Part shown: piece after piece, positions 1-6,751 of the stretch
Position numbering within the stretch: position 1 is the stretch's first letter
How the letters are laid out: every line of letters begins with the position of its first letter
DNA from: a virus
Reading direction: 5' to 3' (one strand)
DNA length: 26,971 nt
IMG/VR virus record: IMGVR_UViG_3300030106_004401
Span: 1-26,971 of that record
Made by a program: the position numbers and the translations under genes
The notes under the pieces: model-generated
Told to the model about the DNA's origin: nothing
Seen by the model: only the letters and a program-made list of their open reading frames with translations
The model's database searches: none

Positions 1-305
1 TTCAACAAACTGACGAAGTAGGTGCATCAGGCACTTATGCAGAAGGTGGAGGAGCACTAACATCTGTAACACCAACTCTATCGAGTGATACTGCTGTTTG
101 TGATTTTAATGACATATCATTTACAAGTGCAACTATTTCTGCACAAGCTGCTGTTATTTATAACAGCTCTACTGTGTCTGGATTAACCACTAATGCAGCC
201 GTTTGTGTTCTTGATTTTGGTGCTGTTAAATCTTCAACGTCTGGTACGTTTACAATTACGTTTCCAGCTGCTGAAGCAACTGCTGCAATTTTAAGAATAG
301 CATAG
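1..305 (+). CDS. C-terminal part of a virion structural protein (5' end outside window)
   Basis: An open frame enters from the left edge and stops at TAG 303-305, giving 100 visible residues that begin QQTDEVGASG. The visible part is rich in Ser, Thr, Ala and Gly with alternating beta-type stretches (AVCVLDFG, GTFTITFP) and ends in AILRIA. There are no charged helical segments or catalytic motifs. Proteins of this style are common near tail and fibre genes of marine phages, so a virion surface role is an inference from composition and position. The next gene begins 10 bases later behind an AGGAGAT ribosome-binding site, which fits one + strand transcript. The start codon and full length are unknown. 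Confidence 0.7.
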   Translation, partial: QQTDEVGASGTYAEGGGALTSVTPTLSSDTAVCDFNDISFTSATISAQAAVIYNSSTVSGLTTNAAVCVLDFGAVKSSTSGTFTITFPAAEATAAILRIA

Positions 306-315
306 GAGATAAAAC

Positions 316-1236
316 ATGGCCTCTATCCAAGGATGGGGCCGACAAACTTGGAACAGTGGTGCCTGGAACCAGCAAGCACCTGTATCTGTTACAGGTAATG
401 GCCTCACGTCATCTCTAGGTACTGAGACAGTTGCCACTGACCAAAATATTTCAGTAACAGGTATTGGACTTACCTCTACGGCAGGCACTGCTGTTGGAAC
501 TGGTATAGCTCAAGTTAACCCTAGTGGAGTCGCACTTACTGCATCTTTAGGTGAGGAATCACTTTCAACAGATCAAAACATATCAGTATCAGGATTAGGT
601 CTAACTTTATCTTTAGGTAATGAATCGTCAAGTGTCACGAAAACTACTGGTTGGAACCGCGATACAGACATTAATACTGGTAATTCTATTGGTTGGAGTG
701 AACAGCAGTGGGGCGCTGTAGGCGGATCATTTGCTCTTACAGGTCAAGCTTTAACTTCATCTATAGGCGATGAATCTTTAACTACTGATCAAAACATTTC
801 AGTTACTGGATTAGGCACAACATCTGCATTAGGGACTTTCTCTATATCAGGTGATGGACAGATAACTGTTGTAGCTGGTTCTGAAACAGCCATGCAGTCA
901 GCTGTTGGCACAGCAGAGGCTGATCCTGAGTTTGTTGTGTTCCCAAGTGGTAATGCTTTAACTTCAGCTTTGGGCACAGTAGAGACATCTATCTTCCTTA
1001 CAGGTGTAGGATTGACATCAAGCCTTGGTGATGAAACTCAAGAGACAATTTATACAGCTCCAAGCGTATCAGCTACCTCTAATGTAGGAACAGTTGCGGT
1101 AACTGGAAGTTCGACTTTGACAGTGACTGGTAATTCTGTTACAAGTTCACTTGGTACTCTACAAGGCACCTTCTGGTCAGAAGTAGACGACTCAAACAGC
1201 GATATTAGTTGGACAGAGGTTCACAAAGCTGCATAA
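316..1236 (+). CDS. Repeat-containing virion/tail surface protein
   Basis: This 306-residue protein starts at ATG behind AGGAGATAAAAC. It is almost wholly Ser/Thr/Gly/Val and contains a short repeating module: the core TDQNISV occurs at residues 41, 85 and 157, each preceded by a (A/G)LT(S/A)S(L/I)G type strand and followed by (T/S)GxGxT. Degenerate copies continue to about residue 282. Two tryptophan clusters are present: GWGRQTWNSGAWN at residues 6-18 and a second at 112-133. Repeating beta strands with Trp-Gly motifs are typical of phage fibre or baseplate-decorating proteins, so exposure on the virion is inferred. No enzyme motif is visible. The gene lies in a + strand run of surface proteins. 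Confidence 0.75.
   Translation: MASIQGWGRQTWNSGAWNQQAPVSVTGNGLTSSLGTETVATDQNISVTGIGLTSTAGTAVGTGIAQVNPSGVALTASLGEESLSTDQNISVSGLGLTLSLGNESSSVTKTTGWNRDTDINTGNSIGWSEQQWGAVGGSFALTGQALTSSIGDESLTTDQNISVTGLGTTSALGTFSISGDGQITVVAGSETAMQSAVGTAEADPEFVVFPSGNALTSALGTVETSIFLTGVGLTSSLGDETQETIYTAPSVSATSNVGTVAVTGSSTLTVTGNSVTSSLGTLQGTFWSEVDDSNSDISWTEVHKAA
400..834 (+). repeat. Degenerate in-frame repeat inside the surface protein gene
   Basis: Three copies of a roughly 29-residue module start near bases 400, 532 and 748, each centred on the peptide TDQNIS. Spacing differs between copies (44 and 72 residues between cores) and third-base positions have diverged. This looks like old duplication of a protein module rather than a recent DNA tandem repeat. 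Confidence 0.6.
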
Positions 1237-1280
1237 AAGTTTTGACAAACTTTAATTTTTAACTTTATATAGGAGACATT

Positions 1281-2495
1281 ATGAGTTCGACATATTCGAC
1301 AAGTTTGAGAATAGAGCTACAAGGCACTGGTGAAAATTCAGGAACTTGGGGTACTATTACAAACAACAACTTTTCTCAATCTTTAGAGTTTTCTATTGCT
1401 GGCGTCGTAAATGTAGCTTGTGGTGACAACGCAGTTACAACTTTAACTAATGCCGATGGACCACAATCTCAAGCAAACAACCAAGCTAGAAACGCACATA
1501 TAAGATTAACGGGAGCACATGGAGCTGTGAGAATAGCTCAGTTTCCAGCTACACAAAAAATTTATTTAATTACTAACGCAACAACTGACTCTGGATCTTC
1601 AGGTCCTTATGCTATGACAGCAAGACTTGGATCATCTGGAAATACTTTAACAATTGAAAACGGAGCTACTAGACTAGTCGCTACAGATGGAACAAACTGG
1701 TATGATGTTTTTGCTGGACCAGGAACAGTTACTGCTCCAGTAGATCTTAATGGTCAAACATTAACTCTAGATGAAGATGCAGATACAACTATCTCAGCAG
1801 CTTCTGATGACGTAATTACATTTAAGGTTGCTAACACAAATCAAATAACATTATCAGATGGTGCTTTATCACCTTCTACTACTAATGATATTGATCTTGG
1901 AACAGCATCTTTAGAGTTTAAAGATGCATTCTTTGACGGCACAGTTCGTATGGATGCTATCGGTTTTGGTACTACCTCAATGGCTTTACCATCAGCTGAT
2001 GGAACATCAGGACAATTTATTCGTACAGACGGATCTGGAACTTTATCTTTTGCAACAGTTAATACTGATACAGCTTTAGACGATATAACAACAGGGGATG
2101 CTGCATCTACTTTAGCAACTTCCGCTGGTAATATTACTATTGATGCTCAGGGTAACGATACAGATATTTTATTTAAAGGAACAGACAACACTGCTGACAT
2201 AACCATGCTTACTTTAGATGGTAGTGAGGCTGGAACAGCAACATTTAATTCAGGTGCTGTTTTTGGAGGATCAGTTTTACCTTCTGCTGATGATACTCAC
2301 GATTTAGGATCTTCAACAAAACAGTGGAGAGACATATATACAGGTGACTTAAATTTAAATAATACTAAAACTAGAGCAAATGAAGTTGATGGGACTTCAG
2401 GCCATTGGACTATTCAGGAGGGCGATGAAAATCTCTTTATCTTAAATAGATTAAATGGTAAAAAATATAAATTTAACTTAGAGGAGATTGCGTAA
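1281..2495 (+). CDS. Tail fibre protein
   Basis: This 404-residue protein starts at ATG behind TATAGGAGACATT. The N-terminal part (about 1-150) contains GTWGTITNNNFSQSLE, a pattern I know from marine phage fibre proteins. The middle and C-terminal parts contain two copies of a shaft-like module: DIDLGTASLEFKDAFFDGTV at 203-222 and DTHDLGSSTKQWRDIYTGDL at 338-357. The DLGSSxxxWxxIYxGDL pattern is widespread in phage tail fibres and often lies near the C-terminal trimerising region. Host recognition is therefore the likely role, inferred from these patterns. Its stop overlaps the next start (TAATG), so the downstream small protein is probably translated by coupling and may act with the fibre. 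Confidence 0.8.
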   Translation: MSSTYSTSLRIELQGTGENSGTWGTITNNNFSQSLEFSIAGVVNVACGDNAVTTLTNADGPQSQANNQARNAHIRLTGAHGAVRIAQFPATQKIYLITNATTDSGSSGPYAMTARLGSSGNTLTIENGATRLVATDGTNWYDVFAGPGTVTAPVDLNGQTLTLDEDADTTISAASDDVITFKVANTNQITLSDGALSPSTTNDIDLGTASLEFKDAFFDGTVRMDAIGFGTTSMALPSADGTSGQFIRTDGSGTLSFATVNTDTALDDITTGDAASTLATSAGNITIDAQGNDTDILFKGTDNTADITMLTLDGSEAGTATFNSGAVFGGSVLPSADDTHDLGSSTKQWRDIYTGDLNLNNTKTRANEVDGTSGHWTIQEGDENLFILNRLNGKKYKFNLEEIA

Positions 2496-2857
2496 TGGCT
2501 TTAATAATAGGTGGTGTAACCGTAACAGGAACACAAACTTTAGATGCAACGAAACTTACGGGCAACTTGCCTGAAATTTCAGGTGCGGATTTAACTAATT
2601 TGCCAGCACCCTCTGCCTCAGCTGTCGGCACTGCAATGTCGCAAATGGGTGGTCAAGATGTTGGTGGAGTTTTTGCTGGTTTAAATACAGGAACAAGTAG
2701 TTCAAATACACCAGGTACTATAACTAGTCAGATATTATTTGCAGGATCAGCACCCCATGCTGGTGGTTATAACACTGGGGCTACACCAAGTGGCACATCA
2801 ATGTCGTTATACAGAATAGCTGCATCTAATTTTGGTATATTTAGACGTGTTTCATAA
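2495..2857 (+). CDS. Small fibre-associated virion protein
   Basis: This 120-residue protein begins on the last A of the upstream stop codon (TAATG), with GAGGAGATT as ribosome-binding site inside the fibre gene. The start MALIIGGVTVTGTQTL and the phrase KLTGNLPEISGADLTNLPA resemble the repeated LTGxLPxxxGxxLTNLP segments seen in many phage fibre proteins. The rest is Gly/Ser/Ala-rich with no catalytic motif. One-base overlap with the fibre gene suggests fixed-ratio expression. A fibre tip, adaptor or chaperone role would fit but cannot be told apart here. Confidence 0.7.
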   Translation: MALIIGGVTVTGTQTLDATKLTGNLPEISGADLTNLPAPSASAVGTAMSQMGGQDVGGVFAGLNTGTSSSNTPGTITSQILFAGSAPHAGGYNTGATPSGTSMSLYRIAASNFGIFRRVS

Positions 2858-2869
2858 AGGAGATAAATA

Positions 2870-3205
2870 ATGGCAATAGATATAGAAACTTCAGTTATAG
2901 CTTTACAAAACCCTGTAAGAAAATATGCCTTTAGTCTAAAAACTGATGCTAATGGTGAATTAGAAATGGGTAGTGATGGTAAGCCTATTAAAATTTTTAA
3001 TGTATTTGAAGACGACGGCACAACTAAGAGAACTACGATTGAATGTGACGTTAAATGGACTCATAGAACTGAAGCAGTTGGAGATATATGGGAACCTTTT
3101 ATGTGTACACCTTGGGATACAGCGGCGCACGGTCAAAAACTTTGGACTGATTTAAATAATGGAGTTTATGGAGCCATTGATGAATCAGATTTAGAGGGTT
3201 GGTGA
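2870..3205 (+). CDS. Hypothetical protein, end of + strand fibre run
   Basis: This 111-residue protein starts at ATG behind AAAGGAGATAAATA. I do not recognise the family. It is acidic overall, lacks signal peptide and membrane segments, and has a Trp-rich C-terminal half (KWTHR, DIWEPF, PWDTAAHGQKLW, ending DLEGW). Unlike the fibre proteins before it, it looks like a compact globular protein, so a fibre chaperone or assembly factor is possible but speculative. The last 40 bases are also the end of the convergent oxygenase gene on the other strand, leaving no space for a separate terminator. Confidence 0.65.
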   Translation: MAIDIETSVIALQNPVRKYAFSLKTDANGELEMGSDGKPIKIFNVFEDDGTTKRTTIECDVKWTHRTEAVGDIWEPFMCTPWDTAAHGQKLWTDLNNGVYGAIDESDLEGW

Positions 3206-3822
3206 TCCTCAAAAATTGTTGTAAAATTAAAAGATAAAGATCTTCTAATTCTATCTTTGTGTTTCAATTTAAAGGGCATAACAAAATGTTGATGACTAGC
3301 TTGAAAAATATAGAAATCACCTACAGCTGGTTGAAATGATATACAATTTTCACCATCCACAGTTGTAAAAGTCAAGCAACCATTCATAGATTCTTTATTT
3401 AAATTTGTTGGAGCAACAATTTCTGGTGTTTTTAAAAATAAAACAGTTGAGTAGCCAGAGGCCTTTTTTGTTACTGGGTCTATACGATGAACGTGAGGTG
3501 GGTTAAAATCACCCTCAACCATGTCATTTATCCACGCGCCATCTATATGATAATCTTTTATTGGAGTATTTTTACTTTTAAGTAAATGTGCTGTGTTTTG
3601 TACATAATCTTGCATACAAGAATACATAGAGTAAATTATTGGCACAGAAGATAACATATTCATAATATTGGTTTCTTCTTTTACATTACCCGCTAATTTA
3701 TGACTGAAATCTTGTAGAGTTGATTTTTTTGCATCAAATATTTCATTTAATTGATTTATTTCATCTATCTGTAGATGATACTTACCTATAACTTTTCCAC
3801 TAACTGTAAAATCTGCTTGCAT
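3166..3822 (-). CDS. 2OG-Fe(II) oxygenase-like protein (HxH type), copy 1
   Basis: This 218-residue protein has the pattern of the double-stranded beta-helix 2-oxoglutarate/Fe(II) dioxygenases, closest in style to the 2OG-FeII_Oxy_5 / TIGR02466 group. Visible parts are LAGNVKEE at about 43-50, a metal-binding segment GDFNPPHVHR with H110 and H112, the strand GYSTVLFLKTP, then GDFYIFQASHQHFVMPF with distal H179, and RRSLSFNF with R194 as candidate 2OG-binding arginine. The second ligand position is His rather than Asp/Glu. ATG follows AAAGGATAAAAT. It is closely related in layout to the oxygenase at 10742-11419. It ends by overlapping the convergent + strand gene by 40 bases. The substrate is unknown; family members hydroxylate proteins, nucleobases or small molecules. 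Confidence 0.8.
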   Translation of the reverse strand: MQADFTVSGKVIGKYHLQIDEINQLNEIFDAKKSTLQDFSHKLAGNVKEETNIMNMLSSVPIIYSMYSCMQDYVQNTAHLLKSKNTPIKDYHIDGAWINDMVEGDFNPPHVHRIDPVTKKASGYSTVLFLKTPEIVAPTNLNKESMNGCLTFTTVDGENCISFQPAVGDFYIFQASHQHFVMPFKLKHKDRIRRSLSFNFTTIFEDHQPSKSDSSMAP

Positions 3823-3839
3823 ATTTTATCCTTTCAAAA

Positions 3840-4403
3840 TTAATTTATATATTCAAACCAACCTGTTAAAATATATTTATCACCTTTTAACGAAGTATTA
3901 CCTCTGTGTACGTGTGTCCATGAGGCAGGAGCAATAATTAGTCTGCCTTCTTTTGGTTGCACTCTTTTATTTTGATACAAAAATTCTGTCTCTCCTCCTT
4001 CTTCAATATTATTTAAATACATTAAGAAAAATAATGCTCTGCTAGAATTTTGTAAACTTGAATTTTCACTATGCCAAATATGATAACCCTCACTAGGAGA
4101 AGTTTTTTGTAATTTAATATTTGGATTTAAAAAAATCTTTGATCCTGATTCAAAAGCTGTTTTATATCTTTCTACATAATCTAAAAAAGCAAGGTTAATA
4201 ATATTATGGAATTCATTTAATAAATTAATGTTAAAATTTAAGAGAGTGTTTTCTTGTTCTTGTAATAAATAATAATGACTTCCGGTGATTAATTTTTCGT
4301 CTTTGTTTCTGTTTATTAATTCTAAATTTTTTAAGTGATCAAAAACTTTTTTACAAAAAACATCAGTATTATCTATATCATACACTCCTATAAAATCTGT
4401 CAT
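3840..4403 (-). CDS. 2OG-Fe(II) oxygenase, prolyl-4-hydroxylase-like
   Basis: This 187-residue protein (from ATG at 4403) resembles the P4H-like 2OG-Fe(II) oxygenases. The core reads GYHIWHSEN with H111 and E113, RALFFLMYLNNIEEGGETEF at 123-141, then RVQPKEGRLIIAPASWTHVHRG with distal H166, and GDKYILTGW with K176 at the usual 2-oxoglutarate-binding Lys. The HxE in place of HxD is conservative. The open frame could extend 13 codons to a TTG at 4442, but that stretch (MTTNLWYSCKKKN) lacks family character and contains a TTGACA promoter-like box, so I prefer the internal ATG. Its sequence is visibly more A/T-rich than the tail genes. Protein hydroxylation is the usual P4H activity; the target here is not visible. 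Confidence 0.8.
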   Translation of the reverse strand: MTDFIGVYDIDNTDVFCKKVFDHLKNLELINRNKDEKLITGSHYYLLQEQENTLLNFNINLLNEFHNIINLAFLDYVERYKTAFESGSKIFLNPNIKLQKTSPSEGYHIWHSENSSLQNSSRALFFLMYLNNIEEGGETEFLYQNKRVQPKEGRLIIAPASWTHVHRGNTSLKGDKYILTGWFEYIN

Positions 4404-4412
4404 ATTCTTTTT

Positions 4413-4464
4413 TTTACATGAATACCATAAATTTGTTGTCAAGAAAACAATTTATAAAAATACT
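4413..4464. promoter_or_regulatory. Possible back-to-back promoters with overlapping -35 boxes
   Basis: On the + strand TTGTCA (4436-4441) lies 17 bases before AATACT (4459-4464), upstream of the small gene at 4530. On the - strand TTGACA (4442-4437) lies 18 bases before TGTAAA (4418-4413), just ahead of the P4H-like gene at 4403. The two -35 boxes overlap in the 7-base TTGTCAA. The -10 boxes are weak (4 of 6 matches), and the - strand transcript would have almost no leader. Confidence 0.3.
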
Positions 4465-4529
4465 ATTGCGAACGAAATAAATATGCTTAAATTAGGTTCT
4501 CACCAAAATTAAAAATCTAGGAGATAAAT

Positions 4530-4685
4530 ATGGATAATGAAGACACAAATAAAGCTATTGCTTATCTAGCAGACAAATTAAGTAAATTTCACTCAGAACT
4601 TTTAGCAGTTAAAAGAGACCTTGAGCGTCATATAAAAGACGCAGCTAACCATTGTCCTGATGATTGTGAATGTAGAAAGTCTTAA
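4530..4685 (+). CDS. Small hypothetical protein with Cys-rich C-terminus
   Basis: This 51-residue frame starts at ATG behind a strong CTAGGAGATAAAT site and stops with TAA at 4683-4685. It begins MDNEDTNKAIAYLADKLSKF, continues as a probable amphipathic helix with charged residues (LLAVKRDLERHIKDAAN), and ends HCPDDCECRKS with C42, C46 and C48, which could bind a metal or form disulfides. It is the only + strand gene in an 8.2-kb run of - strand genes. Its stop shares the four bases TTAA with the stop of the convergent gene at 4682-4936. The strong ribosome-binding site, clean helix and tight packing argue that it is real; the function is unknown. Confidence 0.65.
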   Translation: MDNEDTNKAIAYLADKLSKFHSELLAVKRDLERHIKDAANHCPDDCECRKS

Positions 4686-4936
4686 GATTTAGGGGTTTCA
4701 CCCAACATATCTTTTAATGATGGAGCAAATACTTTGACATCTCGTCTAACTTTTTCGACAGTTGTTGAAGTGTTTGGATCATCTATATCAGCTTGCATGG
4801 CTTCTTCAGATTCATATTCTTGACCAGTATCTATATTAGTAAGCGTTGTTTCTGTCTTAACATTGTATTTTGGAACAACCCTTCCATCTTCTAGGGTTAC
4901 TGTTCCTATTTGTTCAGCATCTTTTACTATTGGCAT
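4682..4936 (-). CDS. Hypothetical acidic small protein
   Basis: This 84-residue protein starts at ATG 4936, directly after the oxygenase stop at 4938, with GATGGAGAGAG as ribosome-binding site inside the end of that gene. It reads as a beta-rich N-terminal half (IGTVTLEDGRVVPKYNVKTE) followed by an acidic linker (YESEEAMQADIDDPN) and a basic C-terminal strand. I do not recognise a family. Being placed one base after the HxH-type oxygenase suggests coupled translation with it. There is no signal peptide or membrane segment. Its 3' end overlaps the small + strand gene by four bases. Confidence 0.65.
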   Translation of the reverse strand: MPIVKDAEQIGTVTLEDGRVVPKYNVKTETTLTNIDTGQEYESEEAMQADIDDPNTSTTVEKVRRDVKVFAPSLKDMLGETPKS

Positions 4937-4937
4937 T

Positions 4938-5516
4938 TTACTCTCTCCATCTTAAATTAAAACTTAAAATAATTCTATCTTGGTTTGAATTATTTTGTTG
5001 TACCTCATGTTGTAACCATGATGGAAAAAAAATCAAGTTATTCTCTTTTGCTTCCCATTGTACGCTATGAGCAAAATGTACAGATAGATCTTGGTTTTTA
5101 GGTGGATCAAGCACCTCTGATTGTGGTCTGGGTTCAATAAACACAAGATTACCGCTATTTTTAGGCACTTTAATATAATATACACCAGATAAAAAATTTA
5201 AAGGATGTGTGTGAACTGTATTTCTAGCACCTGGTGGATTTATCATACCCCATAATCCTGTCATTTCAGGGCCATATTTTCTCTCTACACTTAACGCATT
5301 AAAACATTCTTGTGCTTGAAACATAATGTCTTGTGTTATTTTTTCAAAACCTTCATGCAAATACAAATCTTCTTTGCTGTGCCACCCATTTACATTTGAT
5401 TTTGGTGATCCAACTTTATCTTGTTTTTGTAAATCATAAAGTTTTTGTTCTAAATTATAATCGTTTTGCAACTCTGTGGTGAACACAGGAGTAATAAACA
5501 TACCTTGCAATTTCAT
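4938..5516 (-). CDS. 2OG-Fe(II) oxygenase, 2OG-FeII_Oxy_5 / TIGR02466-like (HxH type)
   Basis: This 192-residue protein is the clearest member of this family in the window. The motif series is TGLWGMINPPGARNTVHTHP (87-105) with H102 and H104, LSGVYYIKVP (109-118), GNLVFIEPRP (122-131), then FFPSWLQHEV with distal H170, and RIILSFNLRW with R181. This order and the FPSWLxHxV signature match what I know of the family. The expected iron ligands are H102, the residue two later (His here rather than Asp) and H170; R181 would hold 2-oxoglutarate. ATG follows AGAAAGGAAAAAG. The substrate is unknown. Relatives are frequent in marine phages, usually near virion genes as here. Confidence 0.85.
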   Translation of the reverse strand: MKLQGMFITPVFTTELQNDYNLEQKLYDLQKQDKVGSPKSNVNGWHSKEDLYLHEGFEKITQDIMFQAQECFNALSVERKYGPEMTGLWGMINPPGARNTVHTHPLNFLSGVYYIKVPKNSGNLVFIEPRPQSEVLDPPKNQDLSVHFAHSVQWEAKENNLIFFPSWLQHEVQQNNSNQDRIILSFNLRWRE

Positions 5517-5528
5517 TCTTTTTCCTTT

Positions 5529-5912
5529 CTAAAGTTGACCTTTTGTAACCTCCATATCAGCTACAGTTATGTGAACTTGATTGGCTGCGTTAGCTTGTAC
5601 TTTCAACACGTCAGATTCTTGCAAGACAATCATGCCTCCAGTAATTCCGTCGTGCTGATTTAATAAATCCACCGTTGCTCCTGCAGCTATACTTTTTTGG
5701 TGAAACTGTTTAAATGTTGCAGAACTTCTAACTGTTTGTACATCCAAAAGTGTAGCACTACCAGAATCATTACAAACAATTAAAGATTTAATTATTATAG
5801 TAGTTGGCGGAACAGGTGGTGTAGCACCCGGATTAGCTGTTGGCACAGTTATTAAAGTTGTTAGGTCTGTCGAAGTGACATCCAACATAGGTCCTCTGAA
5901 TGTATTAGCCAA
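5529..5912 (-). CDS. Small beta-rich virion-type protein, TTG start
   Basis: This 127-residue protein has a Pro/Thr-rich segment NPGATPPVPPTT (28-39) followed by regular beta strands (TIIIKSLIVCNDS, HQKSIAAGATVDLL, ESDVLKVQA, QVHITVADMEVTKG). The pattern suits a small head- or tail-decorating protein, but I cannot name a family. The start is TTG at 5912, giving MANTFRGPML; GGAGA lies about 10 bases upstream, and the start overlaps the previous stop by eight bases (TTGGCTAA). The next in-frame ATG (codon 9) would drop the MANTF start and lose the coupling, so I favour TTG. It lies between a virion-type gene and the oxygenase at 4938. Confidence 0.7.
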   Translation of the reverse strand: MANTFRGPMLDVTSTDLTTLITVPTANPGATPPVPPTTIIIKSLIVCNDSGSATLLDVQTVRSSATFKQFHQKSIAAGATVDLLNQHDGITGGMIVLQESDVLKVQANAANQVHITVADMEVTKGQL

Positions 5913-6072
5913 GGAAAAATGTCTCCGATTCTGTTTCTTCTTTTAAATCTTGTTGATAGTTAGTATTTAATAAAAGTATAATTTGATCAAGTAATCTAAT
6001 CATTTGGTCAAACTGACCAGCATCATATTCTGGCGTTGCATTAGGTAATCTTGTTATCGTGATTTTAGCCAT
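5905..6072 (-). CDS. Small hypothetical protein
   Basis: From ATG at 6072 this encodes 55 residues beginning MAKITITRLPNATPEYDAGQ. A longer frame to 6108 exists, but the ATG at 6072 has an excellent TGGAGG site five bases upstream and yields an eight-base overlap (ATGGCTAA) with the upstream stop, so it is the likely start. After a beta-like start it has an amphipathic helix (FDQMIRLLDQIILLLNTNYQQDL) and an acidic tail (EETESETFFLG). Such helices can mediate coiled-coil assembly; the function is unknown. It lies between two virion-type genes and overlaps both by eight bases. Confidence 0.65.
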   Translation of the reverse strand: MAKITITRLPNATPEYDAGQFDQMIRLLDQIILLLNTNYQQDLKEETESETFFLG

Positions 6073-6751
6073 AAAAACCTCCATAAAATGGAAATAAAGA
6101 ACCAACACCTTCGCGATTTGGTTGAGATGCCATGTACATACCTTGTCCTCTGTTTCCTAGTAAGCTAGCAATACCATCCTCTAACCTATCTAATCTTTCA
6201 TTTAAACTAGAAAATTGTTTTTCAAAAGGATTTACACTGGCAACAGTCTCTGGTCCAGTAACAGTTACAGGAAGTGCTTTAGTGCCGTCTAACAAGGGTG
6301 GCGCCTGCACTCTCTCTTCATCGCCAGTTAAAACAGGTCTCCCTGCAAATAAATTTAGTGAATCATTAGGACCAGACACTTGAGCTAAAGGTTCAAATTG
6401 TTTTAGACTATTATCTGAAATCATATCTTCCTTACCTACCGATTTCATGTATGACACTAAATTGCCTATAAAGGAACCATTACCTGTAATAGGTAAACCA
6501 TTTATTTCTATTGTTCTAGAATCTTGTTGCATTTGATTTACGTTTTTAGCAAAATCAGATTGACCAAAACCATCTAATATTTCTTTAGTAACAGGGTTAG
6601 TATAAACTTCTGTTAAAGGTGGAGCGTCTTGTTTAGGAGGAAGAATAAGACCACCCGCTAAGGGATCAATTTTCGCGCCCATATTAGACATTTGCATTTC
6701 CCCTGTTAAACCACCAGCTAAAGGATTTTGATACATAGGTCCAGTAATCAT
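6065..6751 (-). CDS. Hypothetical virion-associated protein
   Basis: This 228-residue protein starts at ATG 6751, overlapping the end of the 614-residue tail gene by four bases (ATGA). The N-terminus has two near-identical phrases, NPLAGGL (9-15) and DPLAGGL (29-35). The middle is low-complexity and Pro-rich, a probable coiled-coil or helical heptad segment is at about 176-195 (FEKQFSSLNERLDRLEDGIA), and the tail is aromatic/Gly-rich (LFPFYGGFYG). There is no enzyme motif. Strict coupling to the tail gene suggests a tail or connector accessory protein. I do not recognise the family. Confidence 0.65.
   Translation of the reverse strand: MITGPMYQNPLAGGLTGEMQMSNMGAKIDPLAGGLILPPKQDAPPLTEVYTNPVTKEILDGFGQSDFAKNVNQMQQDSRTIEINGLPITGNGSFIGNLVSYMKSVGKEDMISDNSLKQFEPLAQVSGPNDSLNLFAGRPVLTGDEERVQAPPLLDGTKALPVTVTGPETVASVNPFEKQFSSLNERLDRLEDGIASLLGNRGQGMYMASQPNREGVGSLFPFYGGFYG

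Noticed and set aside
1242-1271. TTGACA followed after 18 bases by TATATA, ahead of the tail fibre gene.
   Set aside because: The transcript would start after the AGGAGA ribosome site, leaving no leader, so a promoter here is doubtful although the -35 is perfect.
3230-3257. AAAGATA...TATCTTT inverted repeat near the end of the convergent oxygenase gene, considered as a terminator.
   Set aside because: The stem is weak and A/T-only, the loop is long, no T run follows, and it lies within coding sequence.
4404-4442. A 13-codon N-terminal extension of the P4H-like oxygenase from a TTG codon.
   Set aside because: It adds a Lys-rich segment unlike the family, no good ribosome site precedes it, and it contains a promoter-like TTGACA; the ATG at 4403 is more likely.
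4660-4700. GGGG...CCC pairing around the convergent stops, considered as a bidirectional terminator.
   Set aside because: Only about three G-C pairs with no flanking T run; too weak to call.
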